DNA of 64,000 nt, from the NCBI RefSeq assembly GCF_004336745.1, contig NZ_SJXD01000011.1, positions 124,001-188,000 on the forward strand. Direction: 5' to 3'. The position numbers were made by a program, and so were the translations under genes. A model generated the notes under the pieces. That model did not search any database and had not been told where the DNA came from. It saw only the letters and a program-made list of their open reading frames with translations. Shown here piece after piece: positions 28,862 through 39,486 of this stretch. Source of the DNA: Roseococcus sp. SYP-B2431. GTDB taxonomy: Bacteria; Pseudomonadota; Alphaproteobacteria; Acetobacterales; Acetobacteraceae. Position 1 is the stretch's first letter, and each line of letters starts with the position of its first letter.

Positions 28862-29458
28862 TCAGGTTCCGACCGACCGCCGCGGCAGGATGGAGAGATC
28901 CTGCGCGGCCATCCATTCGCGGCCGCCCTGCGCGATCCAGAGTGAGGCCGCCAGCGCCGCGAATCCGCGATGCGCGACCAGATCCGCCTCGCCGAAGGTG
29001 TTGCGCGCGGCATTGGCGCAGATCAGCACGCCCAGATACTCGCCCTTCCACATCAGCGGCGCGAAGAGCGTGGAGCCGGCGCGGAAGCTCTGCAGGATCT
29101 TCACGAAGCTCGCATGCAGCGCCGTGTCGCGCAGGAGCATCGGCTGCTGCCTGTGGGCGACCTCGCCCGGATGGCCGAGATGGATGTCCACCAGCTCGTG
29201 ATGCTGCTCAGGCGCGAAGTTCACCGGCGCCACGATCATGTGGTGCCGCCCGTCCGCCGTGCGCATGAAGGCGGTGCAGGCGGCGCCGACCTTGGGCGGC
29301 GGATCCTCCCGGAAGGCATTGGGGCGCAGCGCCGCGGAAGGATCGCCCAGCAGGGCGGGGATGGCGCGGGTGATGGCGTAGAGCGCCTCCTCGGGCCCAT
29401 CCGCCGCCGCGCCCTCGGCCGCGATCCGGGCAAAGCCCGCCATGTGTTCGAAGCTCAT
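28862..29458 (-). CDS. GAF-domain protein
   Basis: This 198-aa soluble protein from ATG 29458 has a GAF-like arrangement: VGAACTAFMRTADGRHHMIV, LRDTALHASFVKILQSFRAG, TLFAPLMWKGEYLGVLICAN and the late AAL-rich helix. GAF domains sense small molecules. No output domain is attached. The start is 2 bp after the stop of the enolase-superfamily gene, so the two are probably co-translated. Ligand and partner are unknown. Confidence 0.75.
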   Translation of the reverse strand: MSFEHMAGFARIAAEGAAADGPEEALYAITRAIPALLGDPSAALRPNAFREDPPPKVGAACTAFMRTADGRHHMIVAPVNFAPEQHHELVDIHLGHPGEVAHRQQPMLLRDTALHASFVKILQSFRAGSTLFAPLMWKGEYLGVLICANAARNTFGEADLVAHRGFAALAASLWIAQGGREWMAAQDLSILPRRSVGT

Positions 29459-29460
29459 GC

Positions 29461-30579
29461 TCAACCCTTGAACCGCAACAGTCTCTCGGGATCCGGCACC
29501 ACGCCGATCCCCGGTCCGGGCGGCAGGATGGCCTGACCGCCGCGCACCGTCACGGCGCCATTCCTTATAATATCCTCCGCCAGCATGCCATGCGTGACGC
29601 TAAGGCCCCATTCGACGTCCGGCAGGAGGGCCGCGAGATGCAGCGCGGCGGCGGCGCCCACCGAGGTCTCCGCGATCTTGCACGCCAGCGTGCCGCGCAT
29701 GCCGTTCTCGCGCAGCAGCGCATCGGCCGCGAGGGTGGGCAGCAGCCCGCCGAGCTTGATCGACTTCAGGCCGAATCCGGCCGCGAGTCCGCGATGCGCC
29801 GGGATGTCGCGCAGCCCGTGCAGCCCCTCGTCGATGCAGATCGGGCAGCCGGGCTGCCGCGCCAGCACGGCGAGGCCGGCGAGGTCGTCGTCGAACAGGG
29901 GTTGTTCCAGATAGTCGAGCGTGCCCTCGGGCAGGGCTGCGCGAAAGGCGCTCGCGGCCGTGATGTCCCAGGCCATGTTGGCGTCGCCCGAAAGATGGGC
30001 CTCCGGGCCGAGTGCCGCGCGCAGCGCGCGGATGAGCGCCGCATCCTCCCGCGGATCGGCGCGCAGTCCAAGCTTCACCTTGATATGTCGGAAGCCCTCT
30101 GCCTGCGCGGCGCGCGCGGCCGCCAGCACCGAGGCGTCGTCGGCCCCGCCGATCATGGCAATGGCGGGCACGGAATCGCGCAGCGGCGCGCCGAGGAAGC
30201 GCGAGAGCGGCAGCCCCGCGCGCCGCGCGGCGAGGTCGAGCACGGCCATCTCGGCGGCGGCCTTGGCGCCGGTGTTGCCGCGGATGGCGCGGGCCAGGCG
30301 CGGGCCGATCGCGTCCGCATCGGGCAGCGCCTCGCGCAGCAGGGCCGGGCCGAGATAGCGCCCGGCGACCTCGGCCATGCCGGCCAGCACCTCGCCGGTC
30401 ATGGTCGGCGCGACGCTGGCCTCGCCCCAGCCGGAGCGACCCTCGGCGTCGCGCAGCTCGATCAGCAGGGTTTCGGCGTCGGTGATCGTCTCGCTGGCGA
30501 GCAGCAGCGGCTTCTTCAGCGGAATGCGCAATGGCCAGACAGCGACATCAGCGATCCGGAGGGGCCAGGCAAAGCTCAT
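29461..30579 (-). CDS. Enolase-superfamily enzyme (muconate lactonizing/dipeptide epimerase type)
   Basis: This 372-aa protein from ATG 30579 has an N-terminal capping domain (PLRIPLKKPLLLASETI) and a TIM barrel. Visible features are KVKLGLR (the KxK base motif), LSGDANMAWD (metal Asp), YLEQPLFDDD (metal Glu), ICIDEGLHGL (metal Asp/Glu) and GLKSIKLGGL (second lysine). These fit the muconate lactonizing subgroup, which includes L-Ala-D/L-Glu epimerases and o-succinylbenzoate synthases. The exact reaction cannot be told. The GAF gene follows directly. Confidence 0.85.
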   Translation of the reverse strand: MSFAWPLRIADVAVWPLRIPLKKPLLLASETITDAETLLIELRDAEGRSGWGEASVAPTMTGEVLAGMAEVAGRYLGPALLREALPDADAIGPRLARAIRGNTGAKAAAEMAVLDLAARRAGLPLSRFLGAPLRDSVPAIAMIGGADDASVLAAARAAQAEGFRHIKVKLGLRADPREDAALIRALRAALGPEAHLSGDANMAWDITAASAFRAALPEGTLDYLEQPLFDDDLAGLAVLARQPGCPICIDEGLHGLRDIPAHRGLAAGFGLKSIKLGGLLPTLAADALLRENGMRGTLACKIAETSVGAAAALHLAALLPDVEWGLSVTHGMLAEDIIRNGAVTVRGGQAILPPGPGIGVVPDPERLLRFKG

Positions 30580-30608
30580 GGCGCAGGGAACCACACTCCC
30601 CGCCAATG

Positions 30609-30637
30609 AAAAACCCGCCGCCAGAACTGGCGACGGG
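30609..30637 (-). terminator. Intrinsic terminator, distal copy
   Basis: This is the same hairpin in copy 1 of the element (30614-30637), with one C-A mismatch that is a G-U wobble on the minus strand, followed by five U residues. It would act as a backup terminator before the enolase-family gene, which starts at 30579. Confidence 0.7.
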
Positions 30638-30760
30638 TTCCCAACTCTCCGGCCGCGAATGCGGCCGGCGCGCCCAGGACTACCGGACGGCCTCGCGCGA
30701 CTGCGGCGGCGCGAAGCCAAGCCGCCGGAGGCGGCGCCCGGCGTCTGAGGGCACCCCAAC

Positions 30761-30790
30761 AAAAAACCCGTCGCCAGAACTGGCGACGGG
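30761..30790 (-). terminator. Intrinsic terminator, proximal copy, after glnA
   Basis: A perfect 11-bp stem, CCCGTCGCCAG (30767-30777) with CTGGCGACGGG (30780-30790), is followed on the minus strand by six U residues (30761-30766). It lies about 120 nt after the glnA stop in the second copy of the tandem element. Confidence 0.8.
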
Positions 30791-30910
30791 CTTCCAACTC
30801 TCCGGCCGCAAGCGCGGCCGGCGCGCCCAGGACTACCGTTCGGCTTCGCGCCACCGTGGCGGCGCGAAGCCAAGCGCGCGGAGCGCGCGCCCGGCGTCTG
30901 AGGGCATCAA

Positions 30911-32335
<1,425 letters not shown>

Positions 32336-32469
32336 GTCTCTGTCCTGTTCACTGCGTCCCTAGGTGATGTCCCGCGCGGAGAGCCCGCGCAGCCGCCCAC
32401 CGCCAGCCAGGGACGCCCCCAGGGCCAGCGCTGGACGAAACTCGTGGAGGCGTCAGGCCCCCTGGAAGC

Positions 32470-32955
<486 letters not shown>

Positions 32956-33098
32956 TCATGCCTTTCCCGGAAGGTAGCGCCTGAAAGACGGGCACGCTGC
33001 CTTCGTTCAAGGCATGTCTCGTTCCGGACCATTGCGCAGCGGGGGGAGGACCCTCATGCTAGATTCCTCGTTTCGCCAGCCATCCAAGGTTCCTGCCG

Positions 33099-34289
33099 AT
33101 GAAGCCGATGAATGACCTCCTCTCCGCCACGGGGACGACGATCTTCACCGTCATGTCCGCCCTCGCGGTGCAGCACGGGGCCATCAACCTCGGCCAGGGC
33201 TTTCCCGACTATGACGGACCGCCCGACGTGGTGAAGGCCGCGGCCGATGCGCTGATGGACGGCCGCAACCAGTACCCTCCGCTGACCGGCGTGCCGGAGC
33301 TGCGCCAGGCCGTGGCGGCCGCCAACAAGCGCTTCTACGGCATCGAGGTTGACCCGGACTCCGAGGTCGTCGTCACCTCCGGCGCCACGGAGGCCATCAC
33401 CGCCGCGCTGATGGCCGTGCTCAACCCGGGCGACGAATGCGTGCTGATCGAGCCGCTCTACGACACCTATCTACCGGTGGTGAAGCTGCTCGGCGCCGTT
33501 CCGAAGCTCGTCCGCCTGAGCCCGCCGAAATGGGAACTGCCGAGGGACGAGCTGGCGGCGGCCTTCTCCTCGAGGACCAAGGCCATCCTCTTCAACACGC
33601 CGATGAACCCGACCGGCAAGGTCTTCACCACGGCCGAGCTCGCCTTCATCGCCGACCTCGTGCAGCGGCACGACTGCTACGCGGTCTGCGACGAGGTCTA
33701 TGAGCACCTGACCTATGACGGCTGGTCGCATATCCCGCTGATGACACTGCCCGGCATGCGCGAGCGTTGCTTCCGCATCGGCAGCGCGGGCAAGACCTTC
33801 AACCTGACCGGCTGGAAGGTGGGCTACGTCACCTGCGACCGGGCGCTGGCGCCCAACGTCGCCAAGGCGCACCAGAACCTCACCTTCACGACGGCGCCCA
33901 ACCTGCAGCGGGCCGTGGCGGTGGGCCTCGCCAAGGACGACGCCTATTTCGCCGGACTCTCCGGCCAGCTGGCCGACCGGCGGGATCTGCTGGCGGAGGG
34001 GCTGACGGCGCTCGGCTTCCAGGTGCTGCCGGCCATGGGCAGCTACTTCGTCACGGCCGACATCCGCTCCATCGGTTTCACGGGCGACGACGTGGCCTTC
34101 TGCCGCATGCTGACCGAGGAGGCCAAGGTCACGGCCATCCCGGTGACGGCCTTCTATGCCGGCGCGAATCCGCCCAGCCACTATGCGCGCTTCGCCTTCT
34201 GCAAGAACGAGAGCGTGCTGCGCGAGGCGCTGGCCCGCATCGGCGCCTGGATGGAGCGGCGGGCCGGCGCCCAGCGCGCGGCAGGGTGA
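33099..34289 (+). CDS. Class I/II PLP-dependent aminotransferase (methionine/kynurenine aminotransferase-like)
   Basis: This 396-aa fold-type I enzyme has the PLP lysine Lys232 in GSAGKTFNLTGWKVGY. It also has LGQGFPDYDGP at the N-terminus, VTSGATEAI, NTPMNPTGKVF, CDEVYEHL and the C-terminal RFAFCK arginine that binds the substrate carboxylate. The GQGFPD and SAGKTF features resemble the YbdL/kynurenine aminotransferase group. The amino donor is not known. It stands alone, divergent from glnB, and is followed by a GC-rich hairpin (34299-34318). Confidence 0.92.
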   Translation: MKPMNDLLSATGTTIFTVMSALAVQHGAINLGQGFPDYDGPPDVVKAAADALMDGRNQYPPLTGVPELRQAVAAANKRFYGIEVDPDSEVVVTSGATEAITAALMAVLNPGDECVLIEPLYDTYLPVVKLLGAVPKLVRLSPPKWELPRDELAAAFSSRTKAILFNTPMNPTGKVFTTAELAFIADLVQRHDCYAVCDEVYEHLTYDGWSHIPLMTLPGMRERCFRIGSAGKTFNLTGWKVGYVTCDRALAPNVAKAHQNLTFTTAPNLQRAVAVGLAKDDAYFAGLSGQLADRRDLLAEGLTALGFQVLPAMGSYFVTADIRSIGFTGDDVAFCRMLTEEAKVTAIPVTAFYAGANPPSHYARFAFCKNESVLREALARIGAWMERRAGAQRAAG

Positions 34290-34416
34290 TTGCCGGCCCA
34301 GGCGGCGCTCGCCGCCCGGGCGCGCGAAAAGCGCCCCATCATCCGCCACCGCCGCTTGCGGCCGTGACCGTGGGTTGACGCATCCCGCACGGGGGGCCTA
34401 TCCAGCGCGCCGTGCG

Positions 34417-34492
34417 GCGGTCGTAGCTCAGGTGGTAGAGCGCCAGGTTGTGGTCTTGGATGTCGCGGGTTCGAGTCCCGTCGATCGCCCCA
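34417..34492 (+). tRNA. tRNA-His (GTG anticodon)
   Basis: This 76-nt cloverleaf has acceptor arm GCGGTCG pairing with CGATCGC, a D arm (AGCTC...GAGC), and an anticodon stem CCAGG/CTTGG around loop TTGTGGT with GTG at the anticodon. It has a standard T arm (GCGGG-TTCGAGT-CCCGT region) and an encoded CCA end. No integrase or partial duplicate of the 3' end was seen nearby. Confidence 0.96.
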
Positions 34493-34558
34493 TCCGACAT
34501 ATTCATATGCCCTTGGTCCGATTAAGCTTCCGGTAACCAGACCGGGAGACAATCGTCC

Positions 34559-35515
34559 ATGATGCACCGTATCCTTCTCCTCGGCCTGCTCGCGCTGCTC
34601 GGCGCGGCGCCGGCCTCCGCCTTCCCGGATCGCCCGATCCGCATGGTCGTGCCCTTCTCGGCCGGCGGCGCCACCGATGTCGGTGCCCGCGTGCTGGCCG
34701 AGGCCATGGCGTCCCATCTGCCGCAACCCATCGTGATCGAGAATCGGGTGGGCGGCGCCGGCATCGTCGCCTCGGAGCTGGTAGCCCGCGCGGCAGCCGA
34801 CGGGCACACGCTGCTCTTCAACAACACCTCCCACGCGGTGCTGCGCCTCGTCGTGCCCAATGCCCCGATCGACGTGACGACGGCGCTGGCGCCCGTCTCG
34901 GTGCTCTCCGAGATGCCCATGGTCATGCTGGTGGCGAACAACTTTCCCGCCCGCGACGTCCGCGAGTTCATAGCCCTGGCCCGCGCCAACCCCAACCGCT
35001 ACGACTACGGGAGCACCGGCGGGGGCGGCACGCTGCAGATGGCCGCGCTGCTCTTCCTGCATGCGGCGCAGCTCCAGCTCAACGAAATCCCCTATCGCGG
35101 CGGCGCGCCCGCCACCCTCGACCTCGCGGCCGGGCGCATAGGTCTGGTCTTCGACGTCGCCCTGACCGGGGTTCAGACCGCCCGAAGTGGCCAGGCCCGC
35201 GCCTTCGCCGTCACCAGCGCCGGCCGCAGCCCCGCGCTGCCCGACGTGCCGAGCCTGCGCGAGATCGGCCTGGATGCGGAGATGAACGTCTGGCAGGCGG
35301 TCTTCACCGCCAGCGCGACACCGGAGCCGGTCAAGCTCGCCCTTCAGCGCGCCATGGCCACGGCGCTCGCGCAGGAGGGCGTGCGTCAGCGCATGCTCGG
35401 CCTGGGCGTGGACCGGATCGTCGCCAGCACGCCAGAAGCGGCGGCGGCCTACGTGGCTCGCGAAGTGGCCCGCTGGGAGGAACTGCTGCGCGGCCGCATC
35501 GCGCCCGGGGGCTGA
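34559..35515 (+). CDS. TctC (Bug) family periplasmic solute receptor
   Basis: This 318-aa protein has a Sec signal peptide (ends APASA), followed by FPDRPIRMVVPFSAGGATDV, VIENRVGGAGIVASE, ADGHTLLFNNTSH, YDYGSTGGGGTLQ and EIPYRGGAPA, all typical of Bug receptors. It sits between tRNA-His and the sensor kinase. The kinase may respond to its ligand, as in BctC/BctE systems, but this is inference. No membrane transport subunit is present. Confidence 0.93.
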   Translation: MMHRILLLGLLALLGAAPASAFPDRPIRMVVPFSAGGATDVGARVLAEAMASHLPQPIVIENRVGGAGIVASELVARAAADGHTLLFNNTSHAVLRLVVPNAPIDVTTALAPVSVLSEMPMVMLVANNFPARDVREFIALARANPNRYDYGSTGGGGTLQMAALLFLHAAQLQLNEIPYRGGAPATLDLAAGRIGLVFDVALTGVQTARSGQARAFAVTSAGRSPALPDVPSLREIGLDAEMNVWQAVFTASATPEPVKLALQRAMATALAQEGVRQRMLGLGVDRIVASTPEAAAAYVAREVARWEELLRGRIAPGG

Positions 35516-35579
35516 GGGAAGCGTCGCACGAGGCCTGGTGCCGGGCGTCCCGCCTTGGACGAACCCGGCGGGCTCTGCC

Positions 35580-37832
35580 ATGCTCGCCGCGGCTCGGAGA
35601 CGGGATTTGGCTGGCGCAGGACAGGTGAGGAGGCCGGCACGAGGGCTGCGCGGCCATCTGGCGCTGCTCGGCGCCGTTCTGCTGCTGCCGGGCCTCCTGC
35701 TCGGCGGCGGCATGACCTACGACCTCGCCGTCCGTCTCCAGCGCAAGGCCGAGGACGACCTCACCACCAGCTCCCGCGCGGCCGCCCTGGCCGTGAACGA
35801 GGAGCTGGAGGGCGCGCTGATGGTGCTCACCACGCTCGCCACCTCGCCGCATCTCGATCCCGCCACATGGCGGCTCGAATCCTTTCACTGGCAGGCGCGG
35901 GAGGTGGCGGCACAGCTCGAGACCTTCGTCATCCTGGTCACCATCGAGGATCTCGGCCAGCAGGCGGTCAACACCGGCCAGCCCCTCGGCGGCCCGCTGC
36001 CCAGCGTGCCCAACGGGGCGGCCTCGGTGATCGCCGCCCGCACCGGCCGTCCCACCTTCGTGCCGCCGGTCTATATGCCGGAGATCGACCGCGCGCTGGC
36101 CATCGTCGCCGTGCCGGTGATCCGCGGCGGCCAGGTCCGGGGCGCGCTGGCCATGCCGCTCGCCACCAGCCGCATCGAGCAGCCGCTGCGCCCGCTGCCG
36201 GACGCGCTGGGCTCGACCGCCTTCATCCTGGGGCCGGCCAGCCGGCTGGTCGCGCGCCAGCCCGATCCGGAGCGGACCATCACCCGCTCGGCCCCTGCCT
36301 GGATCTCGGAGGCGATCGGCGACCGGCGGCGCGGCATCCTGCGGGGGGAGGGGCTCGACGGGCTGCCCTCGGTCATGGCCTTCAAGCGGCTGCCGATCAA
36401 CGACTGGGTCGTCGTCGTCAGCGTCGGCGAGGCGGAGGAGCGGGCGACCTGGCAGCCGGTCGTGCTCTGGCGCCTGGGCCTGGTGGCGGCGCTGCTGCTG
36501 CTGGCCGTGGCCGCGATGCTGCTGCTGATCCGGCGGCTGATGCGGCCGCTCGAGAACCTCGTGGACGGCACGACCGTGCAGCCGCCCGGGACCGCGCGCG
36601 TGGCCGAGTTCGAGGCGCTCGCCGCGGCCGTCGTCGCCGCCCAGAACGCCCCCCGCCGCGAGGCCGAGGCCGCCCGCCGCGCGGCCGAGGAGAACCTGCT
36701 GCTCACGCGGGAGGCCGAGGACGAGCGTCGGCTGCTGAAATCCGTGGTGCAGTCGGTGCCCGAGGCCATTTTCGTGAAGGACACGGAGCTGCGCTACGTG
36801 CTGGTCAACCGGGCCGCCGCCGGCGCCTTCGGCCGCAGCGAGGACGAGGTGATCGGCCGCACCGACGCGGAGCTCACCCACCCGGACGTGGCCCGCGAGA
36901 TGACCCTGACCGACCGCGCCATGATGAACAGTGGCATCACCCAGGAATACGAGAACCGCGTCGTCCTGCCCGGCCACGGGCACGAGGCGCGCACCTACCT
37001 CACCGTGAAGGGGCCCTGGCGGGATTCGTCGGGCCGCATCGCGGGGCTGGTCAGCGTGGCGCGCGACGTCACGCTGCGCCGCGCCACCGAGGAGCGCCTG
37101 CGCACGGCCGAGGAGGCCATGCGGCGCATCGCCCGTGCCGACAGCCTCACCGCCATGGGCGTGGGCGTCGCGCACGAGCTCAACCAGCCGCTCACCGCTG
37201 TCGCCAACTTCCTCCGCGCGGGAGCCCGGTGGCTGCAGGACGATTCGCCGGATCCGGCGCGCATCGGCGCCGCGCGCGAGGCGATGCAGGAGGCCGCCGC
37301 CCAGGCCCAGCGCGCCGGCGAGATCGTCCGCCGGCTGCGCGACTTCATCGGCCGCGGGGAGACCGATCAGAAATATGTCGCGCTCGGCCCGCTCGTGGCC
37401 GACGGCGTGGCGCTCATCTGCGCGGCGCGCGGCGAGGAGAGCCTGCCCATCGCGCTCGACATCGCGATCAACGGCTGCATCGTGATGGCGGACGAGGTGC
37501 AGCTCCAGCAGGTCTTCGTGAACCTGCTGCGCAACGCGATCGAGGCGACGGAGGGGCTGAAGGATCGCGGCCTCTCCGTTTCGCTCCGGCAGGAGGAGGG
37601 GCGGGCGGTGCTGCGCTTCGCCGATGGCGGGCCCGGCCTGCCGCCGGAGGTGAAGGAGCGGCTCTTCGAGCCCTTCGTCTCGACCAAGGAGGGGGGCATG
37701 GGCATCGGACTGGCCATCTGCCGTGCGATCGTCGAAGCGCATGCCGGCCGGATCACGGCAATGGCGCGGGAGGGCGGAGGGACGGTGATGCGCATCGACC
37801 TGCCGCTCGCCCCAGCGGAGGGCTCGGGCTGA
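35580..37832 (+). CDS. Membrane sensor histidine kinase (PAS-HisKA-HATPase, FixL/DctB-like)
   Basis: The protein has 750 aa from ATG 35580; a GTG at 35538 would add 14 residues. It has TM1 at about 27-45, a periplasmic sensor region resembling a CACHE domain (about 46-295), and TM2 at about 296-318. A PAS domain follows (about 385-500; VPEAIFVKDTELRYVLVNRA), then HisKA with His532 in VAHELNQPLTAVANFLRAG, and a HATPase with N box LLRNAIEA, DGGPGLPP and GIGLAI. The periplasmic part suggests sensing of an external ligand. Its stop overlaps the response regulator start (TGATG). Confidence 0.93.
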   Translation: MLAAARRRDLAGAGQVRRPARGLRGHLALLGAVLLLPGLLLGGGMTYDLAVRLQRKAEDDLTTSSRAAALAVNEELEGALMVLTTLATSPHLDPATWRLESFHWQAREVAAQLETFVILVTIEDLGQQAVNTGQPLGGPLPSVPNGAASVIAARTGRPTFVPPVYMPEIDRALAIVAVPVIRGGQVRGALAMPLATSRIEQPLRPLPDALGSTAFILGPASRLVARQPDPERTITRSAPAWISEAIGDRRRGILRGEGLDGLPSVMAFKRLPINDWVVVVSVGEAEERATWQPVVLWRLGLVAALLLLAVAAMLLLIRRLMRPLENLVDGTTVQPPGTARVAEFEALAAAVVAAQNAPRREAEAARRAAEENLLLTREAEDERRLLKSVVQSVPEAIFVKDTELRYVLVNRAAAGAFGRSEDEVIGRTDAELTHPDVAREMTLTDRAMMNSGITQEYENRVVLPGHGHEARTYLTVKGPWRDSSGRIAGLVSVARDVTLRRATEERLRTAEEAMRRIARADSLTAMGVGVAHELNQPLTAVANFLRAGARWLQDDSPDPARIGAAREAMQEAAAQAQRAGEIVRRLRDFIGRGETDQKYVALGPLVADGVALICAARGEESLPIALDIAINGCIVMADEVQLQQVFVNLLRNAIEATEGLKDRGLSVSLRQEEGRAVLRFADGGPGLPPEVKERLFEPFVSTKEGGMGIGLAICRAIVEAHAGRITAMAREGGGTVMRIDLPLAPAEGSG

Positions 37833-38455
37833 TGAACCGCGTGGTGCATGTGGTGGATGACGACACGGCGGTGCGCCGGTCCCTCGCGATGCTGCTGCGC
37901 TCCACAGGCCACCAGGTGGAGACCTATGGCAGCGCGGAGGCGCTGCTGCAGACGGCGGAGGCGCCCGGCGGGCTGGCCCAGGGCTGCATCGTGCTCGACG
38001 TCCGCATGCCCGGGATGGACGGGCTTCTCCTCATGGAGGTGCTGTCGCGGCGCGGCATCCGGCTGCCGGTGGTGGTCGTGACGGGCCATGGCGACATCCC
38101 GCTCGCGGTGCGGGCCATGCGCGCGGGAGCGCTGGACTTCGTCGAGAAGCCCTATGCCGAGGAGCGTATCCTGGAGGCGGTCGGCAGCGCGCTGGCCTCT
38201 TCGCGGCAGGTGGATCGCCAGCGGCTGCTCGCGGCGCAGGCCCAGGCCAAGGTCGGCGCGCTCTCGCCCCGCGAGCGCGAGGTGCTGGCGGCGCTGATGG
38301 AGGGCAAGGCCAACAAGGTGATCGGCTTCGAGCTCGGCATCAGTCCGCGCACGGTGGAGGTGCATCGCGCGAATCTGATGGAGAAGCTCGGCGTCCGCAG
38401 CCTGCCCGAGGCGGTGCGGATCGGCCTTGAGGGCGGCATCGGCGGGGCAGGATAG
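37832..38455 (+). CDS. FixJ/NarL-type response regulator
   Basis: This 207-aa protein has a receiver domain with acceptor Asp56 in IVLDVRMPGMDG, conserved VTGHGD and the Lys in FVEKPY. A LuxR-type helix-turn-helix follows (LSPREREVLAALMEGKANK and GISPRTVEVHRANLMEKLGV). It is translationally coupled to the preceding kinase and forms its cognate pair. Targets are unknown; the neighbouring receptor genes are candidates. Confidence 0.95.
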   Translation: MNRVVHVVDDDTAVRRSLAMLLRSTGHQVETYGSAEALLQTAEAPGGLAQGCIVLDVRMPGMDGLLLMEVLSRRGIRLPVVVVTGHGDIPLAVRAMRAGALDFVEKPYAEERILEAVGSALASSRQVDRQRLLAAQAQAKVGALSPREREVLAALMEGKANKVIGFELGISPRTVEVHRANLMEKLGVRSLPEAVRIGLEGGIGGAG

Positions 38456-38611
38456 CTTGCGGCCATCACGGGGGCGGTCCAGCATCCGCGGGATCCGGAG
38501 AGGTTTCCGCTGCGCTGGCTGCTGCCGCTCCGGTTCTTTGCTTTGTCGCATTTTCCGGGCATCCGGCGCTTCCGCCGGACTTGAAGATGCTCAGCCGGAG
38601 ACGCCCGCCGC

Positions 38612-39370
38612 ATGTCCTCGACCCGCCTCGCCGCCGATCGCGGCTTCCGCTACGTGCCAGGGGTCTACCAGTACTCCGCGGGCGTGGCGGCCGAGCCCGG
38701 CTTCCGCATCGAGCGCGTGCGCTTCGCAGACCCCGTTCCGATGGCCGCGGGCTTTTCCCGCATTGCCGCGGTGCTGGAGGCCGCAGGACGGCCGAGGACG
38801 GCCTTCTGCGCCTGCGAGCTGCGCTCGCCGGCCCCCTTCACCGAGCAGGGCTTTGCCGATTTCAACAAGATCTACGGCGGCGTGCTCACGGAATGGGGCA
38901 TCTTCCTGGACGGCGACAATCCCGTGGCGCGCAGCAATGTCTGCCCCGAGATCGCCCCGCCGGCCGAGCCCTCCTTCCACGCCTTCAGCTACACGGTGCC
39001 GGATGGCGGCGCGGCGCCGAGCTTCGTGGTCGCGGGCAGCGGCGAATCCCAGGAGGGCAAGGCCAATTACCGAGACCACGCCATCGCGCTGGGCGACCTC
39101 TCGCCGGCCGGGCTCCTGAGCAAGGGGCAATTCGTGCTCGGCGAGATGGAGCGGCGCATGAAGGCGCTGGGCTTCGGCTGGGCCGACACGACCGGCGTGC
39201 AGGTCTATACGGTGCATGACCTGCACCCCTTCCTGGCGAGCGAGATCGTCCGTCGCGGCGCCGCGCGGCACGGCCTCGCCTGGCAGTTCTGCCGGCCGCC
39301 GGTGCAGGACCTGGAATACGAAATGGATTGCCGAGGCGTGCCGGTGGAGCGGGTGCTGCCTGCCCGGTGA
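38612..39370 (+). CDS. CnbZ-like protein (2-amino-5-chloromuconate deaminase family)
   Basis: This 252-aa soluble protein has no signal peptide. Notable segments are FCACELRSPAPFTEQGFADF, NPVARSNVCPEI, FVVAGSGESQEGK and VQVYTVHDLHPFLA. The overall shape is like the CnbZ group of 2-aminomuconate deaminases, which have RidA-like features. The assignment is by recollection of conserved stretches and is moderate. It precedes a TctC receptor by 116 bp, which hints at catabolism of an imported aromatic or dicarboxylate compound. A small hairpin (38562-38577) separates it from the response regulator. Confidence 0.6.
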   Translation: MSSTRLAADRGFRYVPGVYQYSAGVAAEPGFRIERVRFADPVPMAAGFSRIAAVLEAAGRPRTAFCACELRSPAPFTEQGFADFNKIYGGVLTEWGIFLDGDNPVARSNVCPEIAPPAEPSFHAFSYTVPDGGAAPSFVVAGSGESQEGKANYRDHAIALGDLSPAGLLSKGQFVLGEMERRMKALGFGWADTTGVQVYTVHDLHPFLASEIVRRGAARHGLAWQFCRPPVQDLEYEMDCRGVPVERVLPAR

Positions 39371-39486
39371 CGCTTTGCGCGCTTGCTGGGCAAAGCTTGC
39401 ACGGAAAGCCATGTTCCGAGCCGAAGCGCGCTTGACCGGCATCTCCGCCCGGCAAGGATCGGACCTCCACGCAGGAGGTCCAAGCC

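Larger units (their letters stand above)
30609..30906 (-). repeat. Tandem 152-bp multi-hairpin element, two copies, downstream of glnA
   Basis: Copy 1 (30609-30753) and copy 2 (30761-30906) are close relatives in the glnA-enolase gap. Each contains, in minus-strand order, a GGA/TCC-loop stem (30721-30735 and 30874-30888), an 11-bp stem GGCTTCGCGCC/GGCGCGAAGCC (perfect in copy 2), a GGCCGC/GCGGCC stem, and a terminator hairpin with a U-tract. The first stem is GCCGCC/GGCGGC in copy 1 but GCGCGC/GCGCGC in copy 2, so three pairs changed together. Two mismatches in copy 1 become G-U wobbles only on the minus strand. This favours a structured RNA on the glnA transcript. Confidence 0.75.

Noticed and set aside
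34417-34558. tRNA-His as an integration site for a genomic island
   Set aside because: No integrase and no duplicated tRNA 3' end were found; the downstream genes are ordinary receptor and signalling genes.
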